From Lytechinus pictus (Eukaryota; Echinodermata; Echinoidea; Temnopleuroida; Toxopneustidae), in assembly GCF_037042905.1 (NCBI RefSeq), contig NC_087261.1, positions 14,210,217 through 14,274,216 on the forward strand: a DNA stretch of 64,000 bases. The letters are read 5' to 3'. Positions 40,616 to 52,645 of this stretch are shown piece by piece; the first letter of the stretch is position 1, and the number at the start of each line of letters is the position of its first letter. The notes beneath the pieces are model-generated. The model saw only the letters and a program-made list of their open reading frames with translations, did not search any database and was not told the origin of the DNA. The position numbers were made by a program, and so were the translations under genes.

Positions 40616-41552
40616 TATTTTTTATCATTTTTGCAGTGAGATACGCATCCCACATAATTTAAAAATATGAAGAAAAAAATGCTGAATATTAAATTTTCAG
40701 CTTGCTCTACGCGCTCGATTAATTGTTTTATAGTAAGTTACTAATCGGTTTCATGATTAGAAAAGGGCTTATAACATCCAGTTATCATCTCAGGATATAG
40801 ATTTTCAGCTCCTGCTTCAAGCTCGTATTATTTATTTAGTGAGACATCGTCTTCACTGCAAACATTCCCAAACAGTCCCTTTTCGAGTCAGAAGGGCATA
40901 AATTAAAAATTTTAGCTCGCACTTCGCTCTCGATGTTGTGAAACAAGCAAAAAAAAATATCGTGTTCGCCTCCCCCTTCCCCCAATTCTTGCCCCTCCCC
41001 TGGTTCCTAGTGCCGCCACTGAACGGAGTTGTCAGTTGCAGAGAAAAATGTGCAGGGGCCGCGGAACGGCTTTTAAAGTGGGGGGCTGACCATGCAAAAA
41101 GATCACAATCAGATGGTCACTTTTACGTTTTTGTACATGGTGTGGGGGAAAAAATGTTGGTGGGGGTGGTCGAAACCAACCCAGTCCCCCCCCCCCCCCC
41201 GCCCGTTTCTCCTGCCCTTGTTGTTTTTATAGTGTCCCCACTACCCGAATGAGGGTGACATGGGTCCAATACATCATTGTCACTGTCAGCACTAAATGCA
41301 TACAATGCAATGGCTTCAGCCTATCAGGCGGCTATATAGATGACGCCAGTGCATAAGGTATTTTCCAGCTTGGACGCATTGCAGGATCCCGGGAGCGCCA
41401 GGATATATTGATAGGGGGAGGGGGGCAAGACGATCGGCCTATGATTTTTTTGCCCCAATATAAAAACTTGAGTCCGACACGATCATGCCAATATGACGTA
41501 AACTAGTACCCGATATTCGCAATACGACAGACTTAACATGGGTGCGTCGGTG

Positions 41553-41842
41553 CGACGCGTCGTGATCTAGTGGTTCTGACTCTCGCCTTTCAAACAGAGA
41601 GTCGTGGGTTCGAATCCTAGACATGGCGTGTTTCCCTTCAGCACGAAATTTATCCCCACTGTACTGCACTCGACCCAGGTGACGTGAATGGGTACCCGGC
41701 AGCATTAATTCTTTGCATGCACTGAGTGCCGGTGATGGTAGCTCGAGCTAAAGCCGGGTAATAATAGCAAGCGCTTTGTATCCTCAGGCAAAAAGTGCTA
41801 TATAAATCCAGCTATTATTATTGTTATTATTAATATTACTTA
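41553..41842 (+). mobile_element. tRNA-derived SINE, near full length
   Basis: Head GACGCGTCGTGATCTAGTGG (box A) and GTGGGTTCGAATCC (box B). The body has CATGGCGTGTTTCCCTTCAG, GACGTGAATGGGTACCCGG, AAGCCGGGTAATAATAG and GCTATATAAATCC, and the tail is (ATT)n. It is the best-preserved SINE in the window. Confidence 0.9.
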
Positions 41843-42210
41843 CTTGTCTTGCGCAGCACCCTCCCAAATGAAAATGTGTGGAAGAGACATTTATTCAAGA
41901 AACATGACAAAATAATTCGCAACGTCTAAAAGGTTCCATGTTCAGTTACTCAGTGCTGTGGTGTTATGAGCACAAGAAATGAGGGTCACAACGCGGGATG
42001 TGTGAGAAAACTTTTAAAGTCCCAAGTGAGCGAACAAAAATGTTGACAATCTGAAAAATTAAAATCTCATTTCATTATCGATTTTGACATAAAACTCAGA
42101 CAATAACATATCTTCTACTTTGTCCTTTTTCTAAAACCTTGGCAGTGGACATTTTAGGGCCATAGCCCCCAAGCACCCCCCCCCCCTCCTATCTGCACGC
42201 CAATCCCTGT

Positions 42211-42501
42211 TGGAAAGAGCACAATGTCACAGTCTGTGTGTGATCACAGTGTGTTCACATAGTTGGTTCTGTGAAAATATCATTTACACTGTCAAAATAC
42301 TCGATTCAACAGTGTGGGGATATTTCACATTGTGGACACCTCGACAGTGTGACTGTTCACAGCGTGTTAACATGATCGACTATGTGAATATGTGATTCAC
42401 ACTGTTGAAATGCTCAAATTCAACAGTGTGAAGGTGATTTCACATTTTGTTCCACACTGTGAACTCACTGTAACACACTGTGGAACACTTTGTTCTTTCC
42501 A
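42211..42501. mobile_element. Fold-back MITE rich in CACAGTGTG
   Basis: TGGAAAGAGCACAA at the left mirrors TTTGTTCTTTCCA at the right. The interior is built from CACAGTGTG and CACACTGT blocks in both directions. 291 bases, non-coding. Confidence 0.8.
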
Positions 42502-42768
42502 GAAGGAATTACTCAGTGTCCATTTGATGAACATATTCCTCCAGGGATTTCTTTGAGAACACTCCTTTCTTTCATTTCAATGATGTCTTATAAAATAATG
42601 ATAAAAAAATAATCCACCGAACACATTATTGGATATGTAATTCTTATATATTCATGATAAATTTAGAAATAGTTTATATACATTCATTCCTTATAATAAT
42701 TGAAATTATTAATACACCACCAAATTATTTCATAATAGACCATTATGATATATTTTTTGTTATTAAGG

Positions 42769-42846
<78 letters not shown>

Positions 42847-45800
42847 TGTATATCTCTTTAAGAGCCATTGGCAGCTATAGTTGCCCATAGCCCTCTAGTG
42901 CCACTGGCAGCTATAGTTGCCCAACTAACTTTTTTTTGTTTAACCAATTTTACAGCCAGAAAATCAACACTATATTCTGTGTTTTTTATGTTGTTATATT
43001 GGCGAGGAATTCACAATTGATTTTGTTATATAATGAATAGTGGTTTACATAGACATTTTTTGAGTAAAATGGCATTTTTGCATCATTATTTTGAAGAGTT
43101 GATTTCGGATATTGCCGCGATCTGAATCAAAATTTCCCCTATAGACACGTGTGATATAAAGATTGTGTGTAGCAATACACGTACTTCTACGGGCAGAGCA
43201 AAGGCGAGTGTGCGAAGGCATTCAGCTCAGAATTGACCAATGACAGAGCGGTACGATGTCTCTCACCCAACGCTACTCGCCCATTCGCTATTGTTTTATG
43301 AATATTCATGAGCTATCGATCGGCTCTTCTGCAGGCCGGTATGGTAGTATTCTTGTGTTAAGGCTTTTTTCTGCCTGCAAATGTGCACGGTTTGGGGGAG
43401 ATTTTTTGGGGGTAGGGGGGGGGGGATGGGGGAAAGGTCTTATACTTTGTTTTTTTAGCATTCTCACAAAATTGTTCTCGTTATAAATATATGAGTAAAG
43501 AAGGCTGTCATTTCCAACTCTCATCGCACTGCAATCATCACACTCATTATTTATTTATTCATTTATTATTATTATTATTATCATTATTAGTATTACTATT
43601 ATCGTAATCATTATTATCATTATTATTCTCCTTTACCTTCTTATTATTAATGTTATTGCCATCAGAATCATCATCATCATCATTATGATTATTATTAAAA
43701 AATAATTGTTGTAATCATATCAATTGCATTCCTTCTGCAGCCAAACTCTCTCTTCATAAACTTAAGATCAGGTAAATAACGGTTCATATTCGTTTGTGTT
43801 TTTATAGCCCAAACCATAAAAAAAGAATGATTGACATTGTTATGCTTATCAATATCATATTCAAACTTCTCACAAAAATATGAATCGTTCCAATATTCTC
43901 CTCGAATCAAATAGGAAGAAGCAAAACAAATACATGTGATAATTAAAACGGCCGATAATACCGCTTTATTCGTCTCAAGATGTTTTGAGGAAAAGAAAAA
44001 AAGGGATACATTAACAAAACCGATCAGACCGACCTGTTAGTTGCTGCATCATTGACGTCACTATCAAAGGGATTTTAAAACGACTTTAGAGAGTAGAAAT
44101 GAAAATGATAACGATGATAACGGGTTGAATATTACATTTCTTTATACCACGCATATTATTGTACACTATGTTATCTGAACAAATAAATTTATTTTACCAC
44201 GGATAGTGCTACGAGCTGGGGAGGCCCTGGGCGGATGCAGGATTTTTCTGTAGGGGGGCAAATTGTTTTCTCTTTACCTGGGTCACCCATAAGAAATCAA
44301 TACCGGAACCTTTGAAAGTATTCAAATGTCAAATCAAAAGACGCGCGTGAGCCCCGATTTCTATGAACATCCTGTGCTAAATTACTCTCCTAGATAATAG
44401 GTCAGAAGGGAGCGCGGATTAGAGATTCCTCATGAAAGAGAGTTTGGGCATCTATTGTTCATGACTTGGTGGCATGACCAAAAGAATGTAGTCACGTAGA
44501 ATGTTAACAGGTGGCTACTTTGGTCAGACCAGTAATACAGAACAAATAGGCCTATTTTCTTTTTGAAAATTTGTATTGATTTTTTTGTTTGTAAGTGATT
44601 TGCATTCCCTCTTCTTTGATTCACGAAAAATAAACTTTTTTTTTCTTTTTCTCGTCTGTGCACTTTGCCAAGAACGCCCATATTATTTTGTGGGATTTTA
44701 TACCCCAAACTTGTAAGTATTGAAACTGTCCGACCCCTCTTTATCTTTATTTCAATATATCATCTTAAGTTCTTTTATATTTTGTCTCCTTCTGACTGGC
44801 AATAACTTTGTTTGTTACACTACAAATAAAAAAATTACAGAGTCTTATTTTGAAGACTACACGAATGAAAGGGTACGGTTGGCCGCACTTTGAAGATACA
44901 TGGCTCTAATATATTATTGTGTGTGTTTGCGTGGGGATCGCAGCTGTGCTGTGATTGGTCACTTGATCGGCGACAATGCCCTTTTTTGGAACAGGTCGCT
45001 ATATCGTACTTCAGAGGAAATAACTTGAATAGCAAAATAGTATTTTATTCAAAAGAGCATTATTTTTCGTTATTTCTTTTTGTTCAATTTCATTAATAGA
45101 TACGTCATTTGAAAGGGTAAACATTGAACTTTCATTTTATCTTCTTAATTTCTTGGTATCTCTACAATTCCTCAGGTTATTTACTTTTTAAAATGTTCAT
45201 GAAATCATAATTTTCTAGGTTTTACTTATTGAAAAAAAAACGATGTAAAATATTACATCTTTTCTCCATTTTTCCAAACGCAAATATGAAAGATAATAAC
45301 ACGACCATAAAGCCCATGAACCATGCATCATTTCATGTGTAGAAGGTTTTATTATACAACGTACGGGTAAAGAATTATGACCGTTTTAAAATCAGTCGCT
45401 GCTCACATTTCGGTCAATTTAGGGTTCCCTCGAATATCCCTGGCAGTAGAGGGGTATTGGGCCTGGCAGGGTAAGAGATATATATGACACATTGCGACCG
45501 CTGTGATCGAGTACGGTCGTAAATGATAATAGCACGACAGATTGTAAACGATGCAAAATTCGCTCTTCATGCTTCAACCATGGAGATAGAAAAGGAATGG
45601 AGTAGCGTCTTTTAGCGTCTTTTAGCATCACTTCGCAGACGCTTTCCACAACGTTCACATTCTATTGAAAATGCCTGTCAAATCACAATAGACATATTAG
45701 AGGTCATTGTCGAAAGTTGGTGGACAAAAAATGCAAATATGTCGTGAACAGAGTCCAGGAGAACACTGATGTTTTGATTTAAAGTTTTTCGACAAAGGCT

Positions 45801-46280
45801 GCTTTGTTGTAAAGGGTTTTTGACAAAAGATTATTTGCTTTATAGAAAGCGTCTTGGAAGTGATGAAGTGGTTGCTAAAATGTCCTAGAATCATCTAACT
45901 CGTTTCATTTAAAGCCCAGTTTGGTGCTATGTCAAGCGTATACTTCTTTGGATTTTTCAATTCGGTGGATTTACGATACGGTGCGACGGTCGACGTACCG
46001 TTTGCAGCGGAAAGGCCGAAAATAAATGTGGCAATATTTCGTTAAATATAAATCTGAAATTACCCGTCTGACCGCAAGTGGGCGCAACTGTGACAAATAA
46101 AATCACACATAGATATATTCCCACATACTAATCTTGGCTTTTTGTAATTTGGAAGTACGTGTCAAATTCTGAACGTTTTCACATTTTCAAACTATTAGCA
46201 TGCAAAATTTCGCCCAATGTCAGGACACAACAAGGCTTCGATACATATTCAGTCATGTCTTTATCATTCATTTTTGGTGA
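42847..46280. other. Intergenic stretch with little recognisable content
   Basis: A short direct repeat of TGGCAGCTATAGTTGCCCA at 42,866 and 42,907, a G-rich run at 43,390-43,440, an (ATT)n-like block at 43,560-43,700 and a poly-G repeat fragment at 44,222-44,275 (GGGCGGATGCAGG). No gene was seen. 45,600-45,870 carries a reversed copy of the GACAAACGACATATTTGCAA repeat. Confidence 0.5.
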
Positions 46281-46284
46281 TGAA

Positions 46285-46500
46285 ATGAAATTGGAAATAT
46301 TCTCAATTATCTATTTTCACCACAAATAACTTTTTACTTTTCCCAAGAAATTGGTAGCACCACAGGTTGCCACCAGGGGCTACAGTTTTTTGATCATCAA
46401 TGTTTTGTGATTAAATAAAATAGGAAATATTCACAATTATCTATTTTCATCACAAGAAACTGGCGGCATCACAGGTCGCCACCAAAAGCCTCAGTGGACC
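46285..46500. repeat. Tandem duplication, ~125-bp unit
   Basis: GGAAATATTC.CAATTATCTATTTTCA occurs at 46,291 and 46,415. Each is followed by CAAGAAA.TGG..GCA.CACAGG and GCCACCA. Two units, moderately diverged, non-coding. Confidence 0.75.
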
Positions 46501-47341
46501 TCTGTATTCTTTCGTACTTCTTTAGAAATTGGAACCTACATGAATTAATTTACATTTCCTTGTCACTTCGTCCTTCTTACCTCCATGCTTGAACATTACT
46601 TTGTAAAGTTAAATTGAACTCAATAATTAGTTATATTAATCTACTAGTAATTAAATCGTACAGCAAAATACACATTGTAAGAAATATGTTTAAAAAAGAT
46701 TCCACATTTCATTAAGTGGGAATATTAAAGAAAACTCCACAGTTTCTTACTTGTTTTACAATATCATTTAGAAGCATGTCGTCAAGCAAATCATGACAGT
46801 ACGAGATTTTACCTTCATCAGTATTGTATACAATAATAAATGTAACATAATGAGCTGTTTACTCATCTGCGTATTATACAACAGTTAAAATGAAATAGTG
46901 TAATTGAAAAATAATATATATATACAGTAGGCCTATATATACATTACATATTCATTCTTTACTTAAGCGCCAATTTGCAGTATTTATTTGTGTCTCATGC
47001 TTACGAAGAAAAGTGTATACTTGAAAATTGTACTGTAAAATGTAATTAATTAAATGAATACTTGTATTTTTAATCATTTTATTCACATGGAATTCGGGTT
47101 GTTAACTGCAATATGTGCAGAAATTCAATAAATACTATATGTATATCCATCTATCTCAATAAGCAAAATGAACTTTTAACAATGTACAGCATGTCACAAA
47201 TTTTGCAAGCAAAAAGAAATTAGGAATTTGGCTCAGTCCCAATACTGAATAAAATGCATCCGATTTCTATGTTCGTGAACATATTGTTGTGACAAAGGGC
47301 AATTCTTTACACAACAAAAGTATGTCACTTTGCATTTTCAT

Positions 47342-47347
47342 TTTATT
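47342..47347 (-). promoter_or_regulatory. Possible polyadenylation signal of the WSC gene
   Basis: AATAAA on the minus strand lies about 310 bases after the stop codon in otherwise unannotated sequence. It is a plausible 3' UTR end, but the motif is common in A+T-rich DNA. Confidence 0.3.
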
Positions 47348-47655
47348 GATGACGCATCGTTGACTTTAAACGTTTGATATTGCTTTACTTAAAATCTCTT
47401 TGCTCATCCTATTCTCTATGATATTCATCGATGGCACATAAATAGCAACGTCATACTCGTAGTTTACATCAACTTATAATTCTTATGAATACAAACTGAA
47501 CACTCCCTTTTCACCCAAAACAGGAATGATGATAATAATAACGTCATATTATACCCAGGGTAGCCACTTCAGTTCCGAAAACTGTTCTCCCAGCCGGACC
47601 TGTTTATCATGATAGTTATCACAAGACAACGCAATACCACCATACAACCGAGTAT

Positions 47656-48025
47656 CTAAGATGAACCGTATATATCATTTTCTATCATGAAGGTAGCACC
47701 GCGTGATTTATCTGGCATGGCGTACAAATTGTCAATGGATATATCATAATAATATGTGTCGTCGCCATTTTGAGTAGCATTTTGATTGCATTGCTCTTTA
47801 TCTGGAAGAGTGTATAAGTCCCTCCCATTTGGGGCAGTGTACCGCTCTGGTCCAGAGGGAGTTCCAGGAGATATGTCAGGCATGTTACATCGGTGTTTTT
47901 TCTCATCATTTATGTCGCGTACATCTTCGCCATTGTCACGTGACTTGGAGACCCGGCTACCGGAACCTATCGTTGATAGAGGTTGACCGGAACTGCTGCA
48001 TATCTTATTCACCGTTTTATTTGTT
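47656..48025 (-). CDS. Cytoplasmic tail and stop codon of the WSC gene
   Basis: Acceptor CCAACAG, phase 2, then 122 codons and TAG. The tail is hydrophilic and contains three YxxP motifs at about Y287 (YTAP), Y296 (YTLP) and Y326 (YAMP). Two sit in a repeated block, DLYTLPDK and NLYAMPDK. There is also a YYYD cluster near 316-319 and a final DIYGSS. Phosphorylated YxxP is the preferred ligand of Crk-family SH2 domains, so adaptor recruitment is an inference. No ITIM or ITAM spacing was found. A proline-rich stretch (PDISPGTPSGP) precedes the first tyrosine motif. Confidence 0.85.
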
Positions 48026-51000
48026 CTGTTGGCAGCAAAAAAAAAATGAATAAGTAAATATAAACCCTGTATTGTCTGGTATACTTATTCCTATTCTCAC
48101 TTTTGCGATTGTTTCAGCTGAATGTTGACCGCCGTCACACCAATGAGAAACTGACCCACGATCTCTACACCGATCAAAGATATCGCATTATGCTGAATGG
48201 CGTACCATCGATCGGTTTGGAGTCTATGTCGTTGGTCAGACTGTCACATTACAAAGCTGTTAATTGTCATTATAGACGGAGTTTTCGATAGGGTATCGCA
48301 CGGAGGATCCGACAACAGAGAAAATGTATTAACTAGAATGCTCTTCATGACAAAGAACCATCCAAGAGATCTTTTGCCGAAAAACTGGTGGATAAGAATA
48401 GCAGTTGAGTCCTTGACTCTCTGGACAAACGACATATTTGCAATTTCTCGTCATCCCTCTGCTGTTCCACTTCACCGATTTTCGATAAAGACCACCCAGC
48501 TATTCTTTGTCATTCGACGGTCAATTTCAATACATTTACTGTATTCTTGAATCCTCCGTAAGCCGCGGAGCGAAGCTCCCTAATAAAAAAAGAGGATCCA
48601 ACGCTATGTGCTAAATATGCACCTCTTCCAGCAATTGGCGCCGAAGTCCATTGTTGAAATTAGACACCTTATCACATACGTCGCGTGCCTGGTAGATAGC
48701 GCTGAAAAAAACATCTCCTTTTCATAATTAAAGCTGACGGTTCTTTGGTTGTTCATGTAATATTTTAAAGTATTTTATATTACTTTTCGCGTATTCTGGA
48801 CTCCTGAAAGTGTTGCTCGGGTCACTTGTGACCCCTTATCTCCACGAAACGCTACTTGATATTTTTAAACCTTAGTTTGAAATTTAAAAATCTGTGGCAA
48901 CTCGTTGGACAACAGCATGTTTTACAAATTTTCGTTCGAAATTTAAGATAGAATATCATTCCCAAAGTAAACCTTTGGTACAGAAAGAGAAACTCCTCGT
49001 CATTTATTACGATTTCGTCGTCATTTCCATTTAATTCATATTCATATAGATATTGGTGTCACCTGTGTATCATGTTATGCTGCCTAGTTCTAAATCGTTT
49101 TATTGAATCTTTAAGAGCCAACTTGGCCAACATTTTACATTTGGTGATAAGAGAATAGTTCTATAAACACAAGTTCTAAACTATATGGCCCGTATTCTGA
49201 AGTCAGGTTTAACTTAAACCATGGTCTAAGTCTGGTCTAAAATTAGAGGAGCCAAAAACTCGAAAATTATGCTTATATTGTATATTTCTTGTATTTACTA
49301 TTCTGTTTCCTTTTGATTTCATAATGAAGAAAAATAATTCAGTTATCATTCCCAGACAATTTTGGCGTCATATGAGTTAATAAATTGGATGTCTACTGTT
49401 AGGAATTTGTGCCCCAATCGGCTCTCCATAGTTAAACCACAACTTTAAACCAGGGTCTAATTTAAACCTGAGTTCAGAATACGGGCCTATGGCCCGTATT
49501 CTGAACTCGGTTTAACTTAGACCATCTCTTTGCTAAAAATAATGGGAAGCCAAAAGTGTCAAAATCTTTATCAAGTTGTATTTTTCTTATGTTTACTGTG
49601 CTCTTTTCTGATTCATCGATGGTGAAGACAATCATCTTTTTATACTTCCTAAACAATTATAAATGATTCGAGAGCCAAATGAGCTGAAATATGATATATC
49701 TACCGTTAGTGATATATGTAACAATTGGCTATCCATACTTAAACCACAACTTAAAACCTGGGTTTAAGTTAAACCCGACTTCAGAAAACGGGCCTATAGC
49801 TCATTGAAATGATCCAAAGGCAAATCTAAACATTTTAACATCGTCGGCACTATTTCAGGATTTAACAATGTTAAGGCGAAAATGTGTTTATGAGCTTGAA
49901 ATTGAAATTACCTTTTTCTGTAAATAACAGCTACAATGATCAATACGATAAGAATCACCACAAAAGCTCCGCCACCAGCCCCTGCATACAGTGCTGCATG
50001 ATATAAAAACAAACAATGAAATTCATTGGTAGCGTTAGAGCATTTTGAAAGTGGGGGGGGGGGGTCAGGACGACTTATTTTGTTCTCAACTAATCACACG
50101 GATAATATGTAGATACATGTTCAATACCTCTCTTTTTATGCTCGTCGTTCTTTAAATTGTTTAGAATTTTAACAATAATTATTAGAGTGACGTGCTTAAA
50201 CAGCATTTTGAGAATGTAAATATAAATGAACACATTGGTGTTTGCTCGTCTTTTTTTCCTTTCGCCTATCGATCAATATTTTACTGCACATTGTCACATC
50301 CGATATTTCCTGTAATTTCATTAATTCAATACATAGAAACGTTGACACAAACCTATGTTTCCTGTATTCATTTGCTGTGGTTGTACAGGAGGCATCGTTG
50401 TTTGTGCAGTGGCGGCTGTAGTCGAAAAGCAAAGTGTATTCGGTATAGATTTTAAAATCATAATTTTAAAAAATCCTTTTAGTGATATCTACATCTGCAT
50501 CTACCCAAAATTTCAAGCAAACTGCTTTTCACTAAAATCGTGATTTTTTAATATTTCCATATAAAAAACAGACAAAATCCATTAGAGCATTTAAAGCACA
50601 TGGTCGCATGTGTGAATTTGCTTGAGATTAGCGGGCAAACATGATTCTTATGTAGAGTGATTATGTATGCGATTGATAAAGGATCAATATATTCATCGGT
50701 GATGTATCATTATTATCGTCTTCACTATTATTATCATCATCATTACCTTTCCTCGTTGTTAATAGCATTACTCTCCTTGTTAATATTGTAAATAATATGG
50801 CATTAAATGATTCAAGGATCGTGTGCCTATTTTGGGTGGATTTTTTTTTATTGAAAAACACCAACCAAACACATATTTTTAGAAAATCAGGGGGCTGCCC
50901 CTCTGTCCCCATCCCTTCCGAACGGGCATGGTTGACCGTACATGCATAAGAGAAAATCATACCATTAATTTGCCTTGTTGCATGTGCAAACAGCATATTT

Positions 51001-52539
51001 TTGTGGTCTCATTCCACACATAGAGCAATTTAGCAATTACTTCGCAGACGCTTTGTATAACGCAGGGATTCTGTCATCAAAAGCCCTGATAACAAAACAG
51101 CCTTTGTCGAAAATCGAAATTGCAGTGTCGTCGTGGACTCTGGACAAACGACATATTTGCAATATTTTGACCGGTCCGAATCTTAAAGGACAAGTCCATC
51201 CGAACAAAAAGTTGATTTTAATAGAAAGAGAGAAATCCAACAAGCAAAGGCTGAAAATTTCATAAAAATCGGATGTAAAATATGAAAGGTATGACATTTT
51301 AAAGTTTTGCTTAATTTCACAAAACAGTTATATGCACATCCTGGTGGATATGCAAATGAGGAGACTGGTGACGTCATCCAATCACTATTTCTTTTGTATT
51401 TTATTATATGAAATAGGGAATATTCTATTTTTCTTCTCATTGTCAATTGATACAACGATTGATTCCACCCTGAACATGTGGAATGAGTATTGTTTAATAC
51501 TATATGATTCAGTCGAGTAGGTCCTTATTGTCAAATCTATAAAAAATGAAATATTGTATAATTCAAACAATAAAAAACAAATGAAATAGTGAGTGAGGGA
51601 CATCATCGACTCTCATTTGAGTTGTGCATCACTGTTCTGTGAAAAATAAGCAAAACTTTAAAATGTCATAACTTTCTTAGTTTACATCCGATTTTGATGA
51701 AAGCTTCAGCGTTATGCTAGTTTGATTTTTCTCTATTTATTCAAATCAACATTTTTCTGGGGTAGACTTGACCTTTAAGACGATGTGCTGTCCCGGTCCA
51801 CCGGCTTCCGACAATGACCTCGAATCTGTCTATTGCGACTTGATGGGTAGAAAGCGTCTTTGAAGGGGATGCTAGAATACGCTGTTAACTCCAAGGGGCC
51901 TGTTGCAGAAAAAGTTGAAACCAAACGCTATTCTATAATCACAATACGCAACTGTATTTCCAAACAATCAACAACGCGCCTTAGGGACTTGCCCTTGATA
52001 TTTTTGATTTGCTGTTAAATACAACTTATTCCGCAACCGTCTCCAGGAAAGGATAGTAAGGAGTTCCCGCTCCGCGAGACACAACGGCCTCAAGATATTG
52101 GAAATTCCCATCAAAGGACAAAGAATAGCTGGAGGGGTCTTTGGTGAACCGGAACAGCAGTTTCGTCCTACGTTTTGGAGCGGACGAAACATTGGAAATA
52201 TGTCATTTGTTCAGAGTCAAAGACGAAACTGCTATTTTGATTAGACAAAGACTTCTTTGACCTTCTTTTTCATGAAGGGCATTTTACAACACATTTTCTC
52301 TGTTCTTGAGCACGTCGTGCGTCGCGAAACGAACCAAAAATCCCTTCTAATGTGCTGTTCACCCGTCTTGAACAGAAATTAAGAACTCGCCGTATTTTTC
52401 CAAGTGTTATTTTGAATCCAAAGACCCATTTGTAATTCTCAATGTATATACTTTGGGCTCGATCCTGTAGATCAATCTGATATCACCAATTTTTCTGTCT
52501 AAACTGTCACCTTAGAACTAAAGAATGTCAGGTGTCAAG

Positions 52540-52594
<55 letters not shown>

Positions 52595-52614
52595 TAATAT
52601 ATAGATATACATCG

Positions 52615-52645
<31 letters not shown>

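Noticed and set aside
41567..41655. Possible functional tRNA gene
   Set aside because: Box A and box B are present, but the rest cannot fold into a proper cloverleaf by eye. The conserved non-tRNA body and ATT tail show that it is a SINE; same for 9,967 and 28,797.
48103..48550. Plus-strand frames of 62-117 codons near the WSC tail exon
   Set aside because: Antisense intron sequence containing the GACAAACGACATATTTGCAA dispersed repeat. No homology recognised.
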